A stretch of 64,000 nucleotides of DNA, taken from positions 124,001 through 188,000 of the forward strand of contig JAOXRS010000253.1 in the NCBI GenBank assembly GCA_025800385.1. The letters are read 5' to 3'. The notes beneath the pieces are model-generated. The model saw nothing but the letters and a program-made list of their open reading frames with translations, ran no database searches and was not told where the DNA came from. This DNA comes from Candidatus Albibeggiatoa sp. nov. NOAA (GTDB taxonomy: Bacteria; Pseudomonadota; Gammaproteobacteria; Beggiatoales; Beggiatoaceae). Position 1 is the first letter of the stretch, and each line of letters starts with the position of its first letter. This document shows positions 47,807 through 55,626 of the stretch, in pieces. A program made the position numbers and the translations under genes.

Positions 47807-48652
47807 TCAAGATATATGCTTAATCATATCTGTGAGGATTTTTGAGCCACCTAGTTCAATAAAATCTTTTACATTTTTTTGTTTTAGATAACGAACAGAC
47901 TCCAACCATTGAACTGGAGAATTAATATGGTTAGCAAGATTGGGAATAATGTCATCTCTAGCTACATAAGGTTTTGCAGTGACATTAGCAATTACTGAAA
48001 TGGTTGGCATTTTAAAGGAAAATTCACTGAGAAAATTTGCAAACTGACTTGAAGCCGCATCCATATAAGGGCTATGGAACGCCCCCGTTACTTTTAACAT
48101 CACATAATTAAGTGCATAATTATCATAGAATATTTCTTCAGCTTGTTGTAGAGAAGAGATAGACCCCGAAATTACTTGCTGGTTGTTCGTATTGTAATTA
48201 GCAATAAACAGGTCTTCTAATTGGTTGTCTTTGATAACCGCTTCCGTTTCTTCAGCAGGCAATCCTAACACGGCAGCCATACCGTAATTTCCTGAGCAAG
48301 AAGCCATCAACTCAGCGCGTTTTTTGACAATCTTTAATCCAGTCACAAAATCAAATGCACCCGCTGCTAATAACGCATTATATTCCCCAAGGGAATGTCC
48401 CGCCAAATAACTGGGTTGTTCTCCAGTACGATCTGCCCATTCATAATAAGACATGGCATTCACAGTATACAAAGCAGGCTGACTATACAGTGTATTATTG
48501 AGCACCTGCTTTGGATCATTGATACAAAGATCACGAATTGAGTAGCCAAGAAGTGAATCTGCTTGAGCAATTAAATCTGGAAATTGGTCAAACAGGTTAG
48601 CACCCATCCCTTGATATTGAGCACCTTGCCCCGGAAAAATAACGGCTTTCAT
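47807..48652 (-). CDS. PksC-like malonyl-CoA:ACP acyltransferase
   Basis: 281-residue discrete acyltransferase that loads malonate onto carrier proteins. The nucleophile is in GHSLGEYNAL (Ser87), the Arg in VKKRAELM (Arg112), and the His in TGAFHSPYM (His193); G-A-F-H-S is the malonyl-specific signature. Its N-terminus (GANLFDQFPDLIAQADSLLG) and QPALYTVNAMSY resemble PksC/PedD-type trans-acting ATs of trans-AT polyketide clusters more than housekeeping FabD. It is the last gene of the ten-gene operon, 16 bases after the ACP. A housekeeping FabD role is unlikely given the setting. Confidence 0.9.
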   Translation of the reverse strand: MKAVIFPGQGAQYQGMGANLFDQFPDLIAQADSLLGYSIRDLCINDPKQVLNNTLYSQPALYTVNAMSYYEWADRTGEQPSYLAGHSLGEYNALLAAGAFDFVTGLKIVKKRAELMASCSGNYGMAAVLGLPAEETEAVIKDNQLEDLFIANYNTNNQQVISGSISSLQQAEEIFYDNYALNYVMLKVTGAFHSPYMDAASSQFANFLSEFSFKMPTISVIANVTAKPYVARDDIIPNLANHINSPVQWLESVRYLKQKNVKDFIELGGSKILTDMIKHIS

Positions 48653-48668
48653 TTTTTAATCGGTTTTC

Positions 48669-48911
48669 TTAGCTTGCACTTTTTTCAAATAAATCAACTA
48701 ACCCATCAATGGTGCTGACATTTTTTAACTCGGTACGTGGAATTTTGATTTTAAGCTCACGCATACTGCTAGACACAACAGAGACGATATCAAGGCTACT
48801 CGCGCCGTAATCAGCCATTGATTTTTGCGGATCAATCGTTGCTTCCTCTACATCGTCAACCGCATTCACAATGTGTTTTTTGACTACAGAAAAAATGGTA
48901 TCTCTATCCAT
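48669..48911 (-). CDS. Acyl carrier protein, AcpK (donor-ACP) type
   Basis: 80 residues with a phosphopantetheine Ser (Ser39) in YGASSLDIVSVV. The usual Asp before the Ser is Ser here. The helix III region ELKIKIPRTELKNVSTIDGL (about 52-71) resembles the dedicated donor ACPs of beta-branching cassettes (AcpK, CurB, MacpC), which carry the malonyl unit decarboxylated to acetyl for the HMG-synthase step. AAAGGAAA precedes the ATG. No phosphopantetheinyl transferase is present in the window. Confidence 0.9.
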   Translation of the reverse strand: MDRDTIFSVVKKHIVNAVDDVEEATIDPQKSMADYGASSLDIVSVVSSSMRELKIKIPRTELKNVSTIDGLVDLFEKSAS

Positions 48912-48939
48912 AAGACTTTCCTTTTTAGTTAATTTTTTA

Positions 48940-49374
48940 CTACAAACTTTCTACTTTTTCCCACTCTAAAACAAAAGACCAATCTTTGTTATCTAAAGAC
49001 AAGTCATCAACTGTTGTTAGCGTGAGTCGGTTATCATGAAACTGGTAATATCGTCGAAAATCCATGCCGATCCAATTAGGCACTTTGGCACATTCAATGT
49101 TGTGCGCCACGATTTTTGTTTCTTCATCAATGTTGTAAGTACCGCAATAAGCTTCAAAGTCAGGAAAATTGCTAACAATTTCATCAGCAGGCACATTATG
49201 CATATCCATGACAGAAAAGTTGGTGCGTTGGCTTTTAGCAAGAAACACACTCATATAATCAGGCATATAAAACAACATACCAAAAGGATTAGCACCGATA
49301 GGCTCTGCTTTTTCATCACCTGATTGGGCAACACAAGACAGTAGTTTCCACCGTCCAATAAATTGATCTTTCAC
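48940..49374 (-). CDS. Lipocalin-like protein of the acyl-synthase operon
   Basis: 144 residues starting with GTG (GGAGTGGAG upstream). The opening FIGRWKLLSC and the GANPFGMLFYMPDYMSVFLAK segment, then AYCGTYNIDEETKIVAHNI, match the lipocalin-like domain (Lipocalin_5) seen near polyketide and fatty-acid genes. No signal peptide, so it acts in the cytoplasm. A binding pocket for the product, a cyclase- or lyase-type role, or a chaperone for the acyl chain are possible; there is no catalytic signature that I can recognise. Confidence 0.8.
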   Translation of the reverse strand: MKDQFIGRWKLLSCVAQSGDEKAEPIGANPFGMLFYMPDYMSVFLAKSQRTNFSVMDMHNVPADEIVSNFPDFEAYCGTYNIDEETKIVAHNIECAKVPNWIGMDFRRYYQFHDNRLTLTTVDDLSLDNKDWSFVLEWEKVESL

Positions 49375-49389
49375 AGCTCCACTCCTTTG

Positions 49390-50187
49390 TTAGGCATCTT
49401 TTTCCACAAAATGCTGCTGAAATATGTCATGCCATTTAATCGCGTTATCATCAAACATACGCCCATTATCGACTCTAATCACTTGCCCACTCACCGCGTC
49501 CATTAAACCACTACATAGCGCGAGCATCACATTAGCGACTTCTTCAGTTTTAATCATCAATTCTGGACTATGCTTTTTCACAAAATCTAGGAATGGTTGA
49601 CCAAATACTAACTCAAATGCTTCGGTATCAACCATCCCCGGAGACACACAATTAATCTTAATATCTTCCCGACAATTAATATAACTGGTTAAGGTTTCAA
49701 GCATGGTCTTGGAAATTGCAACATAATCATAGTTTTTGACATGAAAAGTCCGATGACCTTCAGATGTGGTGACAACAACATATTTAGGATGAGATTTGAA
49801 ATGGCTTTTAATATTGTCCAAATAGCTAACAAGCGGCCAAACATTATGCTCAATGCTCGTTATCAATTCTCTATATTTATAATTTTCTTTAAACTGAGGT
49901 GCAAATGCAGCATTGGAAATAAACACATCAATACCCGTTCCTCGCGGTTCAATCGCGTCCATTAGTTCTTTAGTGTCTTCCTCACTACTGACATCAGCTT
50001 GAATAAAAATAGGCTTGTTATCCCAATCGCTAAATCTTTGCTCTAACTCAGGTACATTATCACCCCACAAGTACGTGGCATACACTTTAGCACCCGCTTT
50101 AGCAAAGCATTCCGTTGTGGCCAGCCCTATCCCTTTCGTGCCCCCTGTGATTAAGACGGTCATTTGTTCAAAGTTATTGAGCTTCAT
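49390..50187 (-). CDS. FabL-like short-chain reductase (possible enoyl reductase)
   Basis: 265-residue SDR. Cofactor loop GGTKGIGLATTECFA (about 15-29); VFISNAAFAP; and active-site TTSEGHRTFHVKNYDYVAIS followed by Lys. The Tyr-x3-Lys spacing is normal. The SEGHRTFHVKNY segment and the C-terminal GQVIRVDNGRMF resemble FabL-type enoyl-ACP reductases, so it may supply the enoyl reduction missing elsewhere in the operon. A second ketoreductase is the alternative. It lies two bases behind the PksI-like gene. Confidence 0.82.
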   Translation of the reverse strand: MKLNNFEQMTVLITGGTKGIGLATTECFAKAGAKVYATYLWGDNVPELEQRFSDWDNKPIFIQADVSSEEDTKELMDAIEPRGTGIDVFISNAAFAPQFKENYKYRELITSIEHNVWPLVSYLDNIKSHFKSHPKYVVVTTSEGHRTFHVKNYDYVAISKTMLETLTSYINCREDIKINCVSPGMVDTEAFELVFGQPFLDFVKKHSPELMIKTEEVANVMLALCSGLMDAVSGQVIRVDNGRMFDDNAIKWHDIFQQHFVEKDA

Positions 50188-50189
50188 AG

Positions 50190-50948
50190 CTATCCTGTAT
50201 AATTATCTTCTATGATGTTTTTAATATCGGGTTGACTAAAAGCGATTTTGTGCATAAATGCTTCGATGGTGCTGGTTTCTTCAAGCATTTGTCGGCGTTT
50301 TATCGAGCTAGATTTTTTGAGCAATTCAAGTGAGGTGCGTGGTTTTTCGGCAATGGCTTGGGCAATGTCTATGGCTTTGGGTAATACTTCAGCTTTAGGC
50401 AAAATGTAATTGAATTGGCATTTGCCTTTTAATTCTCGACCTTTTTTGTAATTTCCTGTCGCCATCATCTCGAAACCCGTGTAATAACCAAATGCTTCAA
50501 CCGCTAATGCCGTCGTGCCCATCCCCGGGGTAAATCCCATATTCATAAATGAAAAGCCATAGCGACTTTCTTCGGCAGCAATGATAATATCGGTATAAAA
50601 AGCCAAGGTGAGTCCGCCACCAGTCGCACTGCCTTCCATTGCGGCAATCACAGGAATTGGAATATTTAACAATGTTTTCATTTTATTGGCATATTCATGC
50701 TCGATATAATTTTCATAATGTTCAGCGAGTTGCTTTTCCAAGAAATCTATATTTCCACCAGAAGAGAAAACATCTTTTAAACCCGTTAGAATGACAACTT
50801 TAGCCGCCAAATCTGCTTTTAACTCAGTCGTGATTTTGCTCAGCTGATCGAGAAAAATGGTATTGTCTAAGGCATTTTTATGAGCATGATCTTCCATTTT
50901 GAGGAAATAAATCCCATCCTCTCCCTTTTCTAATCTAATCATCGGCAT
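50190..50948 (-). CDS. PksI-like enoyl-CoA hydratase homologue (ECH2, decarboxylase)
   Basis: 252 residues, crotonase fold. The oxyanion-hole strands are VFSSGGNIDFL and IAAMEGSATGGGLTLAF. The stretch NMGFTPGMGTTALAVEAFGY and EMMATGNYKKGREL closely follow PksI/CurF-type ECH2 enzymes, which decarboxylate 3-methylglutaconyl-ACP to a 3-methylcrotonyl-type product. The start overlaps the upstream ECH1 gene by 14 bases. The same gene order HMGS-ECH1-ECH2 is found in bacillaene-type clusters. Confidence 0.9.
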   Translation of the reverse strand: MPMIRLEKGEDGIYFLKMEDHAHKNALDNTIFLDQLSKITTELKADLAAKVVILTGLKDVFSSGGNIDFLEKQLAEHYENYIEHEYANKMKTLLNIPIPVIAAMEGSATGGGLTLAFYTDIIIAAEESRYGFSFMNMGFTPGMGTTALAVEAFGYYTGFEMMATGNYKKGRELKGKCQFNYILPKAEVLPKAIDIAQAIAEKPRTSLELLKKSSSIKRRQMLEETSTIEAFMHKIAFSQPDIKNIIEDNYTG

Positions 50949-51660
50949 ACTCTTCGTTAAACATTCTTATGTCTTCCAAATACTGTTTAAGTCGTTGCAT
51001 CGTATCGGGATCATTTAATTTAGCCTCAAACATTTGACAGCCCATATCCAGTAAATCGTCAAATTCCGCTTTTTGGCTTAGTAAAAACTTACTGTCTTGC
51101 ACCACAGACTGTGACACTCTTTTGAGCTTTTTCACCCAAGCCATTATTTTTGCATCAATATCATCAGGCTCAACAACGTCATCAACTAAGCCTATTTCCA
51201 GTGCTTTTTCAGCAGAAATTACCTCAGAAGTCAGTACCATATACTTGATGTCTTTTGCACGCATCCGATCAGTTAAACTCGACATCACGATGGAGGGTGT
51301 AATATTGAATGAGGCTTCTGGCAAACAAAACGTTGCATTGGTCGTGGTCACAATAAAATCAGACAATGAAAGCAGCTCTAACCCGCCCGCAATCACATTG
51401 TTTTCCACTTTTGCAATCACAGGTTTATGGCTGTGCTTCACCTGTTTAAAAATACTGCCTGCTTCAGTGATAAACCCATCATCCAATTGCGTGGTCAAAT
51501 ATTCCAAATCCATCCCGATTGAAAAATAGTTATCGTTACCCGTCAGTACAATCACTTTGGTTTTGGTGTTGTCTAACGCCTTTTGAAATTCGTGAGCAAA
51601 TGTACTCATCGTTTCTGGGTTAAACTTTAGAGGGACTTGGACTTCTTCATGCAAATTCAT
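50935..51660 (-). CDS. PksH-like enoyl-CoA hydratase homologue (ECH1, dehydratase)
   Basis: 241 residues, crotonase fold, with YFSIGMDLEYLTTQL and AKVENNVIAGGLELLSL as oxyanion-hole segments. In the family ECH1 dehydrates HMG-ACP to 3-methylglutaconyl-ACP. Assignment to ECH1 rests on position directly after the HMG-synthase homologue (14-base overlap) and on resemblance in FSIGMDL. It would act on the ACP-bound intermediate together with the PksI-like protein. Confidence 0.87.
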   Translation of the reverse strand: MNLHEEVQVPLKFNPETMSTFAHEFQKALDNTKTKVIVLTGNDNYFSIGMDLEYLTTQLDDGFITEAGSIFKQVKHSHKPVIAKVENNVIAGGLELLSLSDFIVTTTNATFCLPEASFNITPSIVMSSLTDRMRAKDIKYMVLTSEVISAEKALEIGLVDDVVEPDDIDAKIMAWVKKLKRVSQSVVQDSKFLLSQKAEFDDLLDMGCQMFEAKLNDPDTMQRLKQYLEDIRMFNEEYADD

Positions 51661-52885
51661 AAAATCTTTGATGATCCTTGATTTGTTTTAATACCAATAA
51701 TCCACTGTTTTTATAATGATTTTCATAAAGATTATCAAACACTGTGAAATCGGGTTCAAAATCCACTTGTTGCACAACTTCTGACCGAGTGTTTTCAAGT
51801 GTTTCGTATTGATTGACCGACAAACTGTAACGTTTTTGCAAAAGTTGTTCTAATTGAGCAGCTTGGGGCTGAGTGACTGCTTTGGCCTGTTGTCCGACTA
51901 ACATACTAAAAAATTCAGAACATGATCCCGAGCCATAGGAATAAATACCAATTCTTTCATCGGCTTTAATCTGTTTAGCTTGTTGAATTAAACTGAATAA
52001 GGATAGAAAAATACTACCTGCGTAAGTCGCACCAATTTGCTGTGGATAATAAAGGCTGGGTAATACTTTTTGTTCAAACGATTGGACGCGCTGTTGTTTA
52101 TCAAATTGTCCTTGCAGCTCTAATAATAATTTATGCGCTTCTTTCGCCATACCTGGAAAAGGCACATGATAAAGATTATAGTCAAAATAATCCTCGTCGA
52201 CTTCATCACCTGCACATTTTGTATATTCATCAAATGCATATTCAAGCCCATCCATATATGAAAATAGGCTAGCTTCGACATCAAGTGCAATTTCTTTCCA
52301 AGGCACGGGTCTAATTACGTCGGTCACTTCATGGGTGTGTATGCCTGACTTGCCGCTTTCAATCACAGCCACATCAGATTTATCCGAGACGAGTAACGCA
52401 ATTGCGCCTGCGCCTAAGCTATACTCCATCCGCCCTTTGTTAATCATGTTGTAGCTCATATCGGTATTGAGTATCAACGCTTTTTTACCACGATTCAGCC
52501 CTGATGCAATCCAAGATTCTGCCATTTTCAACGCAGCAGCTCCTGCATGACAGGCTATTTTTAATTCAAATACGCGACAAGTCGAAGGCAAATTTAAATA
52601 ACGATGTGCCCATGTGCTGATGGTTTTTTCTTGGTCTAAACCTGTTTCTGTTGCAGCAATGAGTAATCCAATGTTTTCACAATCTTCTTCGGTTAACAAT
52701 GATTTTGCACTGTTGACCGCCATCGTGACACTATCTTCCCAAAGTGGTGCAATACTTCTCTCACTGACCAGTAAACTGTCTTTGACATAATCTAGGCTCT
52801 CACCGCGATGAGAAGCTAGTTCTAAAATATTACATTTCAATGGTGTTGTATAAACACCTATTTTTTCAATACCAATATTTTTCAT
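51647..52885 (-). CDS. HMG-CoA synthase homologue for beta-branching (PksG type)
   Basis: 412 residues. Catalytic residues are visible: Cys112 in LKIACHAGAAAL, Glu80 in IAATETGLD and His240 in YHVPFPGMAKEAH. It belongs to the PksG/CurD/MupH family, which attacks a beta-keto acyl-ACP with acetyl-ACP to form an HMG-type branched intermediate. The length and the MSYNMINKGRMEYSLGAGA segment fit. Eukaryotic-type mevalonate-pathway synthase is the alternative, but no mevalonate genes are present and the two crotonase neighbours decide for beta-branching. It starts 12 bases after the FabG-like gene. Confidence 0.93.
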   Translation of the reverse strand: MKNIGIEKIGVYTTPLKCNILELASHRGESLDYVKDSLLVSERSIAPLWEDSVTMAVNSAKSLLTEEDCENIGLLIAATETGLDQEKTISTWAHRYLNLPSTCRVFELKIACHAGAAALKMAESWIASGLNRGKKALILNTDMSYNMINKGRMEYSLGAGAIALLVSDKSDVAVIESGKSGIHTHEVTDVIRPVPWKEIALDVEASLFSYMDGLEYAFDEYTKCAGDEVDEDYFDYNLYHVPFPGMAKEAHKLLLELQGQFDKQQRVQSFEQKVLPSLYYPQQIGATYAGSIFLSLFSLIQQAKQIKADERIGIYSYGSGSCSEFFSMLVGQQAKAVTQPQAAQLEQLLQKRYSLSVNQYETLENTRSEVVQQVDFEPDFTVFDNLYENHYKNSGLLVLKQIKDHQRFYEFA

Positions 52886-52897
52886 GCGTTAACGCTC

Positions 52898-53647
52898 TTA
52901 ATAAACCCAATCAATACCGCCAGTGATATTTAATACAGTCCCATTGATATAGCTGGCTTCCTTTGAACAAAGAAACAAAATAGATTGTGCAATTTCTGTT
53001 GTATTACCCAATCTTTTAGCTGGATTGTATTGGTTAAAAAAGGTTCGTAATCCTTTAGCATCCTCACCAATGATCTCGGTTTCTATCAATCCGGGAAGGA
53101 CAATATTAGAAGTGATACCTTTATGTCCGTATTCTTTCGCGATGGTTTTAGCAAATCCGACCAAACCCGCTTTTGATGCTGCATACGCCACTTGCCCCGA
53201 TGAGCCATCTTTAGCCAATGAGGAAAGTGTAATGAATCGACCATAGTTGTTAGCCAGAAAAACAGGGAGAAAAAACCGCGTCACATAAAACGATGCAGTG
53301 AGGTTGGTTGTAATGACTTCTTGCCACTCTTCATCACTCAACATCACGACATTTCCGGGTTTATCAATGCCTGCATTATTGATTACAGCATCGACATTAT
53401 CGAAATCTTCCAGTACTTGCTCACCAACAGTTTCAATCGCCTCGCTATCTTTCACATCCAATTGATAGGCTTTACAGCGTTGTTGTGGATAATTTTCAGT
53501 TGCTTGAACAATGATGTCATCTGCCATTTTTTGGCTTTGCCAATAGGTAAACGCAACATCCCAACCTTGCGATAAGGCATGTTCTACGGTGGCTTTGCCA
53601 ATGCCTTTAGCACCACCTGTAATAAAGAGAACCTGTCTATCCATCAT
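52898..53647 (-). CDS. FabG-like 3-ketoacyl-ACP reductase
   Basis: 249 residues from the ATG at 53647 (ATGATG; the second is three bases on). The frame is open 14 codons further but that part lies wholly within the ketosynthase gene. Cofactor motif ITGGAKGIGKATVEHA, NNAGIDKPGN, and the catalytic Ser-Tyr-Lys in LSSLAKDGSSGQVAYAASKA. Classical SDR ketoreductase, presumably NADPH-dependent, reducing the beta-keto group of the ACP-bound chain. The start overlaps the ketosynthase stop by 11 bases. Confidence 0.9.
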   Translation of the reverse strand: MMDRQVLFITGGAKGIGKATVEHALSQGWDVAFTYWQSQKMADDIIVQATENYPQQRCKAYQLDVKDSEAIETVGEQVLEDFDNVDAVINNAGIDKPGNVVMLSDEEWQEVITTNLTASFYVTRFFLPVFLANNYGRFITLSSLAKDGSSGQVAYAASKAGLVGFAKTIAKEYGHKGITSNIVLPGLIETEIIGEDAKGLRTFFNQYNPAKRLGNTTEIAQSILFLCSKEASYINGTVLNITGGIDWVY

Positions 53648-54920
53648 AACGCTGAAACACGCTGGCACTGTTAATGCCGCCCATGCCAAAAGAATTATTT
53701 ACAAAAATATTCACGTCTTGTTTCACATTGCTTTCCGCACATACATTTAAGTCAACTTGTGGTTCGAGTTGTTCAATATTATGCGAACGATGAAACTCGC
53801 CTTTATTCATCTGCCAAATAGCCAGCACCGCTTCAACTGCACCCGCTGCCCACATGGTATGACCGAGTAGTGATTTAGGCGCATTGATTAAAAGTTGGTA
53901 AGCATGATCGCCAAATGCCTGTTTAATCGATTGAATTTCAACAATATCCCCAAGATGGGTTGATGTTGCATGAGCACTTAAATAATCAACAGCTTGTGGT
54001 GCGATATTGGCTTTTTTCAATGCCGTGGTGATGACATGTACCTGCCCGTCTTTGGAAGGATTACCAAGATGATTCGCATCTGAATTCACACTTACACCCA
54101 GTAATTCAGCATAAATGGTTGCGCCGCGGGCTTTGGCATGTTCTAAATCTTCAAGGATTAAGGTTGCACCGCCTTCACAAGGTAAAAAACCTTCACGGTC
54201 AACATCATAAGGTCGGCTGGCTTTTTCTGGCGTATCGTTGAACTTGTCATAGGAAATGGCTTCGAGTACGGTTAAACTTTGTAGCATCAAAGGATTAAAC
54301 GACACCATCGGGCAGGCAACACTAATGACTTTTTTATCATCGTATGAAATTGCATTCATCGCTGTTTGCAAAGCAAGATTACCCGTCGCGCACGTTCCAC
54401 CGACTAAATAAGCCATGCCTTTCATATTTAGCACTTCTGCAATGGAGGAGGAATAATCTGTGTCCAATGTGTTTAAACCCGATAAGCCATCAATAAAATC
54501 AGGTTCTTCCCTGAAAATATCATATTGTTCCATTAAGTAATAACTGGTTAAATTATGTCCACCGCAAATCACGCCAGTTTCATAAGGGTCTAATTTTTCT
54601 TGGAACAAACCCGCATCTAAATAAGCATCCAATGACATTAATATGGATAGTTTGGTATTACGAGTGATTTGTTTAAAGATGTGTTTGGTTTTGGCAAATA
54701 CGGATTCTGGGATTTTATTTTCAAAATATTTTAATTTTGCATCTACATCATAGAATGAGAGATCGCCGCCAATTTTTGAATAGATTTCGCTGGTATCCAA
54801 TCCTTTCCACTGGGTAATGGCGGATTTTCCCAGCAACATATTGTGTCCAACTTCATCCACCGTATCACCAAGCGGTGTATTAATCGACATCCCTGTTACA
54901 GCTATGCGCTTAGGTGACAT
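53637..54920 (-). CDS. Ketosynthase (FabF/PksF-like) with intact Cys-His-His
   Basis: 427 residues from the ATG at 54920, chosen because AAAGGAG stands eight bases upstream and the protein then begins MSPKRIAVTGMSINTPLGD as in other ketosynthases. The nucleophile Cys is Cys177 (GGTCATGNLALQ), with His in SAHATSTHLGD and a Lys and His in NAPKSLLGHTMWAAG. All three catalytic residues of condensing enzymes are therefore there. In classical beta-branching cassettes the stand-alone ketosynthase is a decarboxylase with Cys replaced by Ser; this one is not. It may condense, decarboxylate, or do both. No chain-length factor partner. It overlaps the dehydratase gene by 11 bases. Confidence 0.9.
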   Translation of the reverse strand: MSPKRIAVTGMSINTPLGDTVDEVGHNMLLGKSAITQWKGLDTSEIYSKIGGDLSFYDVDAKLKYFENKIPESVFAKTKHIFKQITRNTKLSILMSLDAYLDAGLFQEKLDPYETGVICGGHNLTSYYLMEQYDIFREEPDFIDGLSGLNTLDTDYSSSIAEVLNMKGMAYLVGGTCATGNLALQTAMNAISYDDKKVISVACPMVSFNPLMLQSLTVLEAISYDKFNDTPEKASRPYDVDREGFLPCEGGATLILEDLEHAKARGATIYAELLGVSVNSDANHLGNPSKDGQVHVITTALKKANIAPQAVDYLSAHATSTHLGDIVEIQSIKQAFGDHAYQLLINAPKSLLGHTMWAAGAVEAVLAIWQMNKGEFHRSHNIEQLEPQVDLNVCAESNVKQDVNIFVNNSFGMGGINSASVFQRYDG

Positions 54921-55434
54921 AAAATTCTCCTTTGCCGATACAACAGACTTTCTCTCCGACACAAGTTTGACTCAAGCCTGTGACTAGCAAATCATCATAT
55001 TCCAATATGTGGCAGTAAATGGATACGGTATCATTAGGCTTAACAGCTGCAAGATTATGTACGTCGTAAGCTCTTGTGCCAACTGCATCAATAATAGAAT
55101 CGGTTGTTGGAGCTTGGGCAGTATTGTGGGCGACAAAATAGTATAGAGCTAAACAGGTTTGGAACATGATTTCTTGTTGTAGTACACCGGGGTATATCGG
55201 ATTATTGGGAAAATGACCATCAAATAATGGGTCTTTTGGATCAATCCATCGAGTGGCTTTGATTAGGCGTTGTTCTAAGTTGATAACATCAATACTGTCT
55301 ATGAATAGAAAAGGTTCTCTATGAGGTAGGATGTTTTTAATGATTTCAGTGTTTATTGGAGCTGTAAGATCATTTTTGACGTTGGCATCAAATAAGGTCT
55401 GCTTTTTAAATTTATTGATATTAAATTGTGTCAT
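54910..55434 (-). CDS. FabZ-like hot-dog dehydratase
   Basis: 174 residues, single hot-dog fold with an N-terminal extension of about 35 residues compared with FabZ. LPHREPFLFIDSI (about 36-48) and FDGHFPNNPIYPGVLQQEI hold the catalytic pair His74 and Glu88. It would dehydrate 3-hydroxyacyl-ACP. It is the first gene of the ten-gene operon; the 192 bases upstream, which include the terminator of the NACHT gene, must hold the promoter. Its 3' end overlaps the ketosynthase start, showing coupled translation. Confidence 0.88.
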   Translation of the reverse strand: MTQFNINKFKKQTLFDANVKNDLTAPINTEIIKNILPHREPFLFIDSIDVINLEQRLIKATRWIDPKDPLFDGHFPNNPIYPGVLQQEIMFQTCLALYYFVAHNTAQAPTTDSIIDAVGTRAYDVHNLAAVKPNDTVSIYCHILEYDDLLVTGLSQTCVGEKVCCIGKGEFYVT

Positions 55435-55595
55435 CCTACTTGACCCGCAATAAGTTTCTTATCCAATTCAGGTTACTAAGAAGTGGCTATAAGTAAGGCT
55501 ATACATAAAACTCACCTTTGTAAAAACTTGGTCTAAAAGTGAATTTTAAGGTAATAATATGTAAATAATTGCGGCAGATTGTATACTAAATTCAT

Positions 55596-55616
55596 AAAAA
55601 AGGATAGCGTCCCTTT
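55596..55616 (-). terminator. Intrinsic terminator of the NACHT gene
   Basis: Stem AAAGG (55599-55603) / CCTTT (55612-55616) with a wobble extension, followed on the minus strand by six T. It separates the NACHT gene from the ten-gene operon. Confidence 0.6.
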
Positions 55617-55626
55617 AAAAAGTGGT

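Noticed and set aside
51647-52885. HMG-CoA synthase of the mevalonate pathway
   Set aside because: No mevalonate-pathway genes nearby and two PksH/PksI-type crotonases, AT and ACP in the same operon point to beta-branching instead.
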